Source: Basidiobolus meristosporus CBS 931.73 (Eukaryota > Basidiobolomycota > Basidiobolomycetes > Basidiobolales > Basidiobolaceae). Taken from it: a DNA stretch of 64,000 bases. Of this stretch, positions 1-8,996 are shown in pieces (position 1 is the stretch's first letter; every line of letters begins with the position of its first letter). The position numbers were made by a program, and so were the translations under genes. The notes under the pieces are model-generated. The model saw only the letters and a list, made by a program, of their open reading frames with translations. It had not been told where the DNA came from and made no database searches. The DNA lies in NCBI GenBank assembly GCA_002104905.1, contig MCFE01000203.1, positions 62,001-126,000 of the forward strand. The letters run 5' to 3'.

Positions 1-1
1 A

Positions 2-1690
2 GCTCTTCATACTCCACAGCAAAATGGAGTAGCAGAACGTGCAGATAGAACAACAGTAGAGATGGGAAGATCTATGCTACATGATAAGGGAATGGACTAC
101 AGGTTTTGGGCTGAATTGGTTGCCACTGCTGTATACATCAAGAACAGATGCCCAACAACAGCACCTACATGATTCTACGCCCTCTGAAGCATATACAGGC
201 AAAAAACCAGATCTCCAGCACCTCAGGATCTTTGGCAGTGATGTTTTTTATCACATCCCTGACAAAAAATGCTCATAGTTGGAACTAAAGAGTAGGAAAG
301 AGATCTTTCTTGGGTATTGTGAAGATACTAAAGGGTATAGAGTGTATGATGGCAAAACTCAGAAGCTGATCAAGAGCAGGGGCGTTGTATTTGAGGAGAA
401 TCCAGATCAGAAAGCCATGGAAATCATTGGCCAGCTGCCTGATGATGCAATCAACACAAATGAAGAAGATACATACCAAGTCCAACCAGAGATGGAAGAT
501 ACTTCTTTCAGTTCCAGATCAGAACAGATTATCCCAGTTAGGAGATCTACCAGAATAAGAAATGCCCCTGGATCCTGGTGGCAGACATCCAATGATAATG
601 AAGAAGCTTATCTGGCCTTATGTGCCAAACCTCAGAATCTGGAACAGGCAATGCAAGGTCAAGATGCTACTAAGTGGCCACAAGCCATGCAGGAGGAGTA
701 CCAATCACTGATCAAGGCAAAAATGTGGGAACTGGCAGACTTACCAAATGGGAAAAAGCCAATAGAATGTAGATGGGTCTACAAGATCAAGATAACCTCA
801 AATGGTGCTGTTGATAAGTACAAGGCTAGATTGGTAGCTAAAGGCTATTCCCAGATCCAGGGACTAGACTTTAAGGAAACATTTGCTCTGGTTGCCAAGC
901 TTAACTCTATTAGGACAGTTCTAGCCCTGGCAGCTATACACTGTCTAGATCTACTCCAAATGGACATCAAAACAGCCTTTCTAAATGGGGATTTGCAAGA
1001 AACTATATATATGGAGCAACCAGAAGGTTTTACCAATCCAAAAGGCCCCCACAAGATGTGCAAACTTAGAAAATTGTTGTATGGGCTTAAGCAGGCACCC
1101 AGAGCATGGTATAACAAGATTGACACATATCTAGAGGAAATTGGGTTCTCTTGTAGCACTGCAGATCAAAGTATATATGTGAAACAGCTCAAAAAGGGTG
1201 TGATCATCCTAGTTCTTTATGTGGACAACCTAATTATAGCTGCAAGTAATCAAGAGGCACTTAAACAGACGATATCAGATCTCTTCAGCAAGTTTGAGAT
1301 GAAAGATCTTGGAAAATTGAGCTATTTTCTTGGAATTGAGGTCAAATTTGACATACCTACGCAGAAAATTGTGCTAAATCAGTCTAAGTACATCAGGGAC
1401 ACTCTTAGATGCTTCAAAATAGAAACTTGCAAACCTGCAGTAACCCCTATGGACAATAACCTGAAATTAAGCAAATCTCAGCCAGTTATAGATGAAAACG
1501 GCTCAAGTATGGACCAAACCTTTTCCTATCAATCAATGGTTGGTAGCCTAATGTACTTAATGGTGTCTACACGTCCAGATATTGCAGTAGCAGTTGGAAT
1601 AGTTAGTCAATTCATGCAGAATTATGGATCAGATCAAATTGCAGCAGTTAAGCGGATTTTCAGATATCTAGGGTGCAAGTGTGACCTTGT
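2..1690 (+). mobile_element. Ty1/copia pol remnant (integrase C-end, RT, start of RNase H), degenerate
   Basis: Translation shows the copia integrase motif HTPQQNGVAER at the left edge, then a long reverse transcriptase region (WVYKIK, RLVAKGYSQ, MDIKTAFLNGDL, LYGLKQAPRAWY, a YVDN box, YFLGIE, YLMVSTRPDIA) running to RYLG near 1670. The frame shifts near 170 and there is an in-frame TAG at 276-278. RNase H homology dissolves after about 1690. The RT catalytic box reads YVDN instead of YVDD, so it would be inactive even without the stop and the frameshift. It differs clearly in sequence from the copia element at the right end of the window and is a separate family. The element runs off the left edge; no LTR of its own is visible. 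Confidence 0.9.
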
Positions 1691-1759
1691 ACTTGGTAGA
1701 ACCTGGCTATTTTGTTGTAATCCATCAGTCAACTGGAGAACCCATGCAGCTCAGATCCT

Positions 1760-3450
1760 GAAGGACAGCTAGATCTATGAGCTATTACATGCCAGACTGG
1801 ATTTTAACTTGGTCAATTCCAGTGTGTGCAAGACAAGTGAGCTTAGCAAGACACAGTTCTGTAGAGCACTTAGAAAAGGCATCCAGATGTTCTTCATGGC
1901 AGTATTACAGGAGGATTTCTCTACTCCAGTACCCCTGCAAGGTTAAGACTTGTTTGAAGAAATATTAAGATGTATTTCCAGATGAGCTTGTAAGCCTACC
2001 ACCAGTCAGAGATGTGGATCATACCATTGACACAGGAGATAGCCCCCTAGTGAGTAAGACACCTTACAGAATGAGTCCATTGGAGTTGGAAGCAATGAAG
2101 AGACAAATAGATCAGTTACTGGAGCAAGTATAGACCAGACCCAGCAAGTCACCTTGGGGAGCACCAGTACTCTTTGTGAAAAAAATGGATGGAACACTCA
2201 GAATGTGCGTCAACTACAGAGCCCTCAACTCAGTTACTGCAAAGAATAAGTACCCCCTACCTTGGATTGATGAGCTTTTGGACCAACTCAATGGAGCCAC
2301 TAAATTCAGCAAGATTGACCTCATGACAGGATACAATCAGATTGGATGAAGCCAGAAGACATCCCTAAGACAGCATTCAGGACCAGATATGGACACCACA
2401 AGTACGTAGTCATGAGTTTTTGCCTCACCAATGCCCCTGCAACATTCATGACCCTGATGCAGACTGTCTTACAGGAGTACTTAGACAAGTTTGTCATAAT
2501 ATACCTAGATGATATATTGATATGCAGCAAGACAGAAGAGGATCACTTGGTGCACATTGACAAGGTCTTGAAGAAACAAAGAGAGAACAAGCTTCATGGC
2601 AAGCTACCCATGTGTGAATTTTTCAAGGAACACAATGAACATCTGGGACACATAATGACTAGCACAGGAGTTACCTTAGACCCTAAGAAGCCTGAAGTTA
2701 TCAAGAATCTGAAGCAGCCCCATAGCGTATCAGAGCTCAGATCATTCCTTGGAATGGTTTCCTGCTATTGAAGATTTGTCAAGTCCTTTGATCATGCCTC
2801 CCTCAAGTATATGTTTACTCAGAAGCAATTTGCTTAGAGATTGTCTACTGGCCTGGAAAAAACAATATGGTAGCTGATGCTTTATCAACATTAGAAAAAG
2901 TTGCACAACTAAACTTCGTGTATGAATTATATTGGCCTAGCCTAATGCCAAAGTACCTGGAGGACCTGGCCATTCCTATTAAGGTGGATGAAGAGATCAA
3001 GAAGATAATCCAGGATGAAGCCAGCAAGTTTGTAGTACAGGATGAAACACTCTACCAAATTGTTAATGGAAGCCCTTTTGCCTATTGCCCTTATGTTGCT
3101 TGCCGGGATTTAACACATAAGCTTCACAATGGATATGAACATCTTGAAATTGAAGGAGCCTATAGCCTTGAGAAAGCCAGAGCATGGTGGCCCTGAATGA
3201 AGAATGACATTGAGAAGCTAGTTAAGACATGCCCAAATTGCCAAATCAACCAAAGTCAACCACAGAAAATTGCTGAGCTCTTTCCCTTGGAGCCTGTAAG
3301 ACCATTTGAAAGATGGGGAATTGACTGTATTGGAAGACTGCCAACCACCAGGAAATGCAACACTTGGATCCTAGTAGCAACTGACCATGCCACTAAATGG
3401 CCAGTGGTCAAAGCTGTACCTATAGCCAGTGAACAAGAAGTTCCAAGTAC
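1760..3450 (+). mobile_element. Ty3/gypsy pol remnant (RT, RNase H tail, integrase), degenerate
   Basis: Gypsy-type RT is recognisable from about 1980: [49 protein letters not shown], a YLDD box near 2510 and SELRSFLGMVS near 2740. A large internal deletion near 2790-2840 removes most of RNase H. The frame resumes at IVYWPGKNNMVADALS (2840-2890), followed by the integrase zinc-binding H-H-C-C region (HNGYEHLEIEG, CPNCQ) and the first catalytic Asp of the core (WGIDCIGRLP). Frameshifts and stops occur at about 1944, 2130, 2346, 2770 and 3195. It stops abruptly at 3447, exactly where the 764-bp duplicated segment begins, so half of the integrase is missing. Confidence 0.88.
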
Positions 3451-3585
3451 ACATATCAGCTAACATGATTGACTTTATTCAAAGTTGTAGGCATTGAGTA
3501 ATTTAGGTGATGCAAAACCAGCACAGTACAACTTGCAGCACTGGCAATTGCTAATTCTAGCTGTGGGCACTTTAGGCTACCCAAC

Positions 3586-4017
3586 TCAGCAGCAGTCATC
3601 ATAGCAATCATCCCAGCATGGGTCACAGCAATCATCATAGCAAGGATCATAGCAGGGATCACAGCAAGGGTCACAGCAAGGATCACAGCATGGGTCACAG
3701 CAAGGATCACAGCATGGGTCACAGCAGGGATCACAGCAGGGATCACAGCAGTCATCATAGCAAGGATCATAGCAAGGATCACAGCAGGGATCCCAGCAAT
3801 CATCATAACAAGGATCATAGCAGGGATCCCAGCAATCATCATAACAAGGATCATAACAGGGGTCACAGCAATCATCATAGTCATAGGATGAGTAGCCTCT
3901 CTTCTGAACTTTACTGGTACCTGCAGCAGCCTGACCATGGGGAAGGGAGAGTGTGGTTCCAAGGAAAAGGACACCAAGAACAGTGGCCAGTGAGAGATTG
4001 CTGAAAGAGAACTTCAT
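3586..4017 (-). CDS. Secreted Cys/Asp tetrapeptide-repeat protein, copy 1 (novel, function unknown)
   Basis: A 143-aa protein. The start at 4015-4017 is chosen because the ATG opens an ideal signal peptide (MKFSFSNLSLATVLGVLFLG, residues 1-20, hydrophobic core about 8-23). The 19 codons upstream in the same frame lack these features. Residues 24-40 resemble a propeptide ending in KVQKR, a dibasic Kex2-type site. The mature part starts GYSSYDYDD. Residues 50-143 are one Cys, 23 consecutive 4-residue units of the form [C/Y/W]-D-[P/D]-C, and a final Cys. The central block is eight identical CDPC units. The composition is almost only Cys, Asp, Pro, Tyr and Trp, with no Lys or Arg after the Kex2 site. 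I recognise no family. The density of Cys and Asp suggests metal binding or a disulphide-rich wall or coat protein (inference). An upstream TATTTAAG (4108-4117 region, minus strand) could be a TATA box. Confidence 0.75.
   Translation of the reverse strand: MKFSFSNLSLATVLGVLFLGTTLSLPHGQAAAGTSKVQKRGYSSYDYDDCCDPCYDPCYDDCWDPCYDPCYDDCWDPCCDPCYDPCYDDCCDPCCDPCCDPCCDPCCDPCCDPCCDPCCDPCYDPCYDDCCDPCWDDCYDDCC
3589..3870 (-). repeat. 12-bp coding tandem repeat (23 units) in the Cys/Asp-repeat gene
   Basis: On the plus strand the unit is a variant of GGATCACAGCAG. Each unit encodes one X-D-X-C tetrapeptide on the minus strand. Because 12 is a multiple of 3, every frame on both strands repeats a tetrapeptide and stays open. 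This explains the long overlapping shadow frames here. Confidence 0.9.
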
Positions 4018-4192
4018 TTTAGCTAAAAGAAAGAGATGAGTTTTTATGGGAAGACCACTAATAAGTTGAGGCAAGATTGGATGATGCTATACCAGTGCTG
4101 ACCATTTGGACTTAAATACATTTTCTCCTTGCCAGTCATCCCCACTAATAGTGCCTCCAATATATTTCCATGACACTGAGATCACTATAGTC

Positions 4193-4264
4193 CCATCAGT
4201 AAATCAGGCCCAGCTGCCATCAGTAAATCAGGCCCAGCTGCCATCAGTAAATCAGGCCCAGCTG
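4193..4264. repeat. 24-bp tandem repeat, 3 copies
   Basis: Three perfect units of CCATCAGTAAATCAGGCCCA plus GCTG. The first unit overlaps the right edge of duplication copy 1. Copy 2 of the duplication contains only the first 19 bp of the unit before the LTR starts. Confidence 0.9.
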
Positions 4265-4329
4265 CCATGCCATCACTTTGATTGTCTTGGTAGCCCACCT
4301 TAGCATTATCATATTTGCCATGAGATCTA

Positions 4330-4412
4330 TCAGTAGTGATATCTGGCAGTTGGGTTTAGAGCTGGGCCTCAGTGCTTCAGGTGCAGGGTTCAATTCCCAG
4401 CAGCTCCATAAT
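4330..4412 (+). other. tRNA-like / possible SINE fragment
   Basis: GGGTTCAATTCCC at 4386-4398 matches a tRNA T-arm and internal B box (GGTTCAANTCC type), followed by a 3'-like CAGCAGCTCCA. GAGCTGGGCCTCAGTG upstream resembles a weak A box/D arm. The full cloverleaf is not convincing: the T-stem has a mismatch, and the anticodon arm is too short. It is either a tRNA-derived SINE head or chance. The rest of 4265-4642 holds nothing else I can name. Confidence 0.3.
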
Positions 4413-4642
4413 CCTGGCAGAAATGAAGGTCAATCAGTAGTGTAAAAGTAGGCTGGTTTGCAAGAATTTTTTAAACCACAGCCTGATTTTTGTTGCCCCT
4501 ACCCAAGTAAAAGTTGGTATATGCTGACTAACCCTAAACAGCAGCTTACTTTTTTGTACTCCACTTGTTTATGCCCTGTTCATGGGAGAGTGCTTGATGA
4601 ATAAGAGCCATATGCTGATCCCTGAAATCATAATCCATCATA

Positions 4643-5406
4643 TACACATATCAGCTAACATGATTGACTTTATTCAAAATTGTAGGCATTGAGTAATTTA
4701 GGTGATGCAAAACCAGCACAGTACAACTTGCAGCACTGGCAATTGCTAATTCTAGCTGTGGGCACTTTAGGCTACCCAACTCAGCAGCAGTCATCATAGC
4801 AATCATCCCAGCATGGGTCACAGCAATCATCATAGCAAGGATCATAGCAGGGATCACAGCAAGGGTCACAGCAAGGATCACAGCATGGGTCACAGCAAGG
4901 ATCACAGCATGGGTCACAGCAGGGATCACAGCAGGGATCACAGCAGTCATCATAGCAAGGATCATAGCAAGGATCACAGCAGGGATCCCAGCAATCATCA
5001 TAACAAGGATCATAGCAGGGATCCCAGCAATCATCATAACAAGGATCATAACAGGGGTCACAGCAATCATCATAGTCATAGGATGAGTAGCCTCTCTTCT
5101 GAACTTTACTGGTACCTGCAGCAGCCTGACCATGGGGAAGGGAGAGTGTGGTTCCAAGGAAAAGGACACCAAGAACAGTGGCCAGTGAGAGATTGCTGAA
5201 AGAGAACTTCATTTTAGCTAAAAGAAAGAGATGAGTTTTTATGGGAAGACCACTAATAAGTTGAGGCAAGATTGGATGATGCTATACCAGTGCTGACCAT
5301 TTGGACTTAAATACATTTTCTCCTTGCCAGTCATCCCCACTAATAGTGCCTCCAATATATTTCCATGACACTGAGATCACTATAGTCCCATCAGTAAATC
5401 AGGCCC
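4643..5406. repeat. 764-bp direct duplication, copy 2
   Basis: Almost identical to 3448-4211 and in the same orientation. It ends at 5406 exactly where the solo LTR begins, so the right boundary coincides with the retrotransposon insertion point. Confidence 0.95.
4781..5212 (-). CDS. Secreted Cys/Asp tetrapeptide-repeat protein, copy 2
   Basis: The 143-aa product is identical to that of the gene at 3586-4017: signal peptide, KVQKR processing site, 23 [C/Y/W]-D-[P/D]-C units. The start is the same ATG (5210-5212). Upstream sequence is also duplicated, so both copies could be expressed alike. Near identity of a slippage-prone 12-bp repeat between the copies implies a very recent duplication or ongoing conversion. 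A collapsed or mis-joined assembly should be considered as an alternative, although the different flanks (gypsy remnant versus LTR) argue for a real duplication. Confidence 0.75.
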   Translation of the reverse strand: MKFSFSNLSLATVLGVLFLGTTLSLPHGQAAAGTSKVQKRGYSSYDYDDCCDPCYDPCYDDCWDPCYDPCYDDCWDPCCDPCYDPCYDDCCDPCCDPCCDPCCDPCCDPCCDPCCDPCCDPCYDPCYDDCCDPCWDDCYDDCC

Positions 5407-5751
5407 TGTTGTAAAAATTCGTATTTTCCACCTAAATATTCACCTAACTTAGTCACTTAGATCATCATCTTCAAATCCTAGAGAATACTGACCAAATTCC
5501 TTGTCGGGATTTACTTAGAATATTTTCACAAATACCAGGTACCCAGAACATGAAAATTCTCAAGTTGTCCAAACAGCCCAAACTTTGCACACATGTTCTT
5601 GGGACCTTCCTTAACCTATTCTACGTGTTGTAATGCCAAGACCATGTAAAAGTATAAATACTACTTTTACATTCAATAAATCATGAAGTGAAAACCACAT
5701 AATCTACTTGTTCTCCCAATCACTTCCAATATCTCCAAGACTCTTACAACA
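5407..5751 (+). mobile_element. Solo LTR of a copia element
   Basis: 345 bp that begins TGTTGTAA and ends TTACAACA (perfect terminal inverted repeat, TG...CA). It contains TATAAATA at 5653-5660 and AATAAA shortly after, as expected of a promoter-bearing LTR. It is closely similar over its full length to the reverse complement of 61748-62096, the 3' LTR of the copia element at the right end. Flanks are GGCCC (5402-5406) and GGCCA (5752-5756), a 4/5 match to a 5-bp target duplication. No internal element remains, so it is a recombination-derived solo LTR. Confidence 0.92.
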
Positions 5752-5757
5752 GGCCAA

Positions 5758-5769
5758 CCCTAACCCTAA
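5758..5769 (+). repeat. Telomere-like motif next to LTR
   Basis: CCCTAACCCTAA, two units of the common fungal telomere repeat, 6 bp beyond the LTR 3' end. The same motif in the same relation to the LTR occurs at 61722-61733. Too short to indicate a telomere. Confidence 0.7.
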
Positions 5770-6071
5770 ATTGGTATGATATTGAAGAGTATCTGTTACC
5801 CTAAGTACTTCTCATGGGCTCCATCAGCATTCATATGCATATGTGACAATACAAATGCAAGGACTGGATGAAATGGATATGTGGTTATTCAAGTGGCCTT
5901 CTGAAGCCATTTCTACTAAGAGTACATTGGAAGCATTGGGAGTTATATGTGGATATTAAAGCAGTATTTATCTGGAAGTGGATCACCAATGCCAACTTGG
6001 TACATTTATAGCTTTTGTGCAAAGGGTTTGTGACAGGACTTGAGCAGCTATACTAAAAACATCAAGCTGAA

Positions 6072-6851
6072 CATGTGGTCCTCTGCTGCTACTGTATCCA
6101 TTTGCTACTCCATCTTGCTTAGTGTGTTGGGAATATTGGGCCTTGCTTCTCCTTTTGGGAGTTTCCTATGGAGCAGATGTGTGGGGAGATAGGAAGACAA
6201 GTCAAGTTGTAGGTACTACCATATCCAATCTTATCAAAAATATTACCTTCATGTCTGTCATAGATGTGATGAGTTGGTGCATGGGAGACAGCCAGGAAGA
6301 GTTGGAAAATACTGAGGACAGATGTGCTCATGGAAACACCTATGCCTATGGCGTTAAGAAGCTATGCAGCCCCAATGTGTGGGTAATTGGTTAACTAATG
6401 CAAAGTTGGGTTGGGTGCAACAAGCAACCAATTTGGATTTGGAAAGCTCTATCACGGTATGCTGGATTTTTCTTGGTCACAAGCCAATTTCTACACCATT
6501 CAATACAGAATTCACACAAACAAGAGCCAAAGCGCACCCATAAGGGGGACTAGAATCCAGCAGGGCAAAGGAATATATTGGCTAAGTACCAAAAAGTTCT
6601 TTGCAGATATTCAGGAGGTATACGTGGCAAAAGTGGTGGCAATAAAACATATGTTGGCAAGACATATATGTTACCAGCAATACAAGGTATATGGCAACTC
6701 TGCAAGTATCACACTAAAAAGCCATAAAGATGAGGTGATAGAAGTGTGTCAATTGCAGCAGGTATGCACATTTGTAGAGGCTAGTAAGCAGGAGGCCATA
6801 GTGTGTTTTGATTTGAACTATATGTGGAATACCCAAGGTAGTAGTGGGTAA
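6072..6851 (+). pseudogene. Possible decayed gene for a small secreted protein, unrecognised
   Basis: An ATG at 6075-6077 (MWSSAATVSICYSILLSVLG) opens a signal-peptide-like hydrophobic stretch, but the frame stops at about 6191. A neighbouring frame (6122-6394) continues with another hydrophobic stretch and a Cys-containing segment (SWCMGD, EDRCAHGN, KKLCSPNVW). A third open stretch (6411-6851, about 146 aa) follows. The pattern fits a frameshifted secreted protein or two remnants, but codon quality is poor and no family is recognised. The flanks (5770-6071 and 6852-7335) hold nothing I can name. Confidence 0.25.
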
Positions 6852-7335
6852 GCAAATAAAGAGGGTGAATCTATTGTGGAATATATGAATTGCACAAGGG
6901 GAGGTAGAAAAAGGAAATACCATTTAGTAAATTGATATGATTGCATTATACAGAACTAGCTGTAGGCTACCATACTGTTGAGATAATGTCATTTGAGGCT
7001 TGCAATGAGGCCATCAAATCACCATCAGGTTTTTTGCAATATAGGGCAATTGGATGCACTGGCCTGTTAGATCCACTCAAATAGTTGTAGAGCACTCTAA
7101 GACTGCAACAATGTCATGCCACCCTTGGCAAAATACTGTACAAACACTGTTATATTTTTAACTTTATTTGGCTGTAAAATTAGCCAAATGCTGTTATGAT
7201 ACCATCATCAGATTGTGTAGATAGTGATTAATTCCAAGCTGCTGATATTATTACAGTTTCCTGATGGGATCTTGACGGCTGATCCAGATTGGATCCACCC
7301 ATGGGACCAAATTAGTTTTCATAGGACAATAACAA

Positions 7336-7436
7336 AGTATGACTAGTACTCTTACATTCAGTGAATCATTAAGTGAAAGCCACATGATGTACTTACTGTC
7401 CTAATTACATGCATTGTGTCCAAAACTCTTATAATA
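7336..7436 (+). mobile_element. Relic of the copia LTR (3' part)
   Basis: The run from AGTATGACTAGTACTCTTAC to AACTCTTATAATA aligns with the last ~100 bp of the LTR at 5407-5751 (TATA-proximal region, CATTCA..TAAATCAT..AAGTGAAA, terminal ACTCTTACAACA). It has many substitutions and a decayed terminus. It is an older, truncated copy in the same orientation. Confidence 0.65.
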
Positions 7437-8951
7437 GTAAATAGTAGCCCTTTATTAGCAATAACTTTGGATGCATGACATAATAGTTAATAGCTATTTT
7501 AAGGCTTTCTTGAATGCAGCTAGCAGCAACATGTAGAATTGGTGTATATTTGTGACCATGCTCTTCTAAATAGAAAGTTGTTGTGTTGCACATAGTACAG
7601 TAGTATCTTATAAGCAACCATACTGATAACAGGCTAAATATACAAATATGTTTGGAGCAAACCAATAGATTTTAAGCATGTATTGTTGCAATAATTTGAT
7701 TTTAATTTTCAACTTCAATTTACATAAAGGGCAATAACTAAATATTACTAAAGACTCAGCTAGGAAAGTTGAAATCATGCTATTGGATTTGCTATGTTCT
7801 TTAGTCAGCTTGGACACCTCTCTGGAGTTAGTTACACATAAATCCATACATAATTTGGTAGTATTAAACCATGTTTGCTCAATGCTAATGGTATGGCTAA
7901 CTCTGATTAGCAACCCAATATAATGTAATTCAAGTATTTAAAACTAGTGCTTGGCTTCATTCTATTTTCAATACTTTTATTTCTGAACTGGCCATATTTT
8001 CAACGCAGGAATGATTTTGCAGAACCAAATTATTTTGATGCATATAATCGCGAACTCTAGGTTGGCACTGAACTACTCTTAATTATAGGAAACATTTAGC
8101 GATCAGATGCAAAAAGTCGCGCTAAAACAAACAGCAGAGTTACCTTTTATCCACTAAATCCAGTGCTTATGGGATCCAAAATATCTAAGAGTGCGCACTA
8201 ATCTAAGGATTGCATTAATTGGTTTTCTTGAATTTCTATCGGATTATCAGAAAGTTATAGGGGGATAATCACGGAAGATTATTTATGGAAGTCTACTTGT
8301 AGCTATTGTGATTGGACGGAAATAACAAGAGGCGAATGATGATAATGGTGGTGGTACCTTGGCTGAGAAATTCGCATTTTTCTTGTATGTCACTCTTCTT
8401 ACCAGTAAACGCAGCAATTTTCCTGTTGTCACTGCTCCAGTAGCTCGATATGCATGGAGCACGAATGAGGGGAATGGGCCCTATTCAATAAGGCGTTACT
8501 GTGAACGTTGGCTATACGAAACCAGAATAATCCCTCAGGATCCAAAGGTAGAGACTATAGGCCAACTTATTTTGAATACTACCCTTCCTTTATTCGAACA
8601 TTCAAGTAACTTAGTCAAACTTTGGGTGCACACATTCTGGTTCATTGGGCAATACTGTATGGGGTTGAGTTGGCTAGGATACTTTTGTCTGTGATCGATT
8701 ATGATCTTCACCAAAGGTTGATTTCGACTAGCTGGCTGGTAATTACCCAGGGCCACGCCTATATACGAGTTGTTGGCTAATTTCTCGACATGATCACGAC
8801 TTTCACAAATAGGTTACATTGAGACTGCCTTTTGATGATACTAACCTCCAAATCAAGCTAGATCCTGAATACGGAGGGACTTGATGAGATACCATCCACA
8901 ACGAAAAATTAGATGGCATGATATGCAGGCTCTGCTATATCAAAGGTTCAG
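7437..8951. other. Intergenic, AT-rich; no gene seen
   Basis: No frame shows conserved motifs. An open stretch at 8359-8694 starts on a non-ATG codon and looks random. The last few hundred bases are the promoter side of the sulfatase. Confidence 0.6.
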
Positions 8952-8959
8952 TATAAAAG
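8952..8959 (+). promoter_or_regulatory. TATA box of the sulfatase locus
   Basis: TATAAAAG lies 38 bp before the ATG at 8997. This well-formed core promoter suggests the locus was functional recently. Confidence 0.55.
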
Positions 8960-8996
8960 TCGTCAACTGGCGCTCACCTCGATATCCGCGCTCGAC

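Larger units (their letters stand above)
3448..4211. repeat. 764-bp direct duplication, copy 1
   Basis: This segment recurs at 4643-5406 (constant offset 1195 bp), with a single visible substitution near 3480 (G here, A in copy 2). It carries the entire Cys/Asp-repeat gene plus about 190 bp of its upstream region. Its left edge abuts the truncated gypsy integrase; its right edge runs into a 24-bp tandem repeat. Confidence 0.95.

Noticed and set aside
3589-3870. CRISPR-like or regulatory array
   Set aside because: Repeat unit is 12 bp without spacers and codes in frame for tetrapeptides.
3618-4004. Plus-strand 128-codon frame with HSKDHSRD repeats (also 4813-5199), and a second minus-strand frame of Ile/Met/Pro repeats (3456-3977, 4651-5172)
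   Set aside because: Other-frame readings of the 12-bp repeat; because 12 is divisible by 3 all frames stay open. They lack a signal peptide or sensible context, whereas the Cys/Asp frame has one.
5758-5769. Subtelomere or internal telomere
   Set aside because: Only two repeat units, embedded among LTR flanks and followed by ordinary genes.
8359-8694. 111-codon open frame before the sulfatase
   Set aside because: Starts on a non-ATG codon, no features, overlaps another frame; taken as chance.
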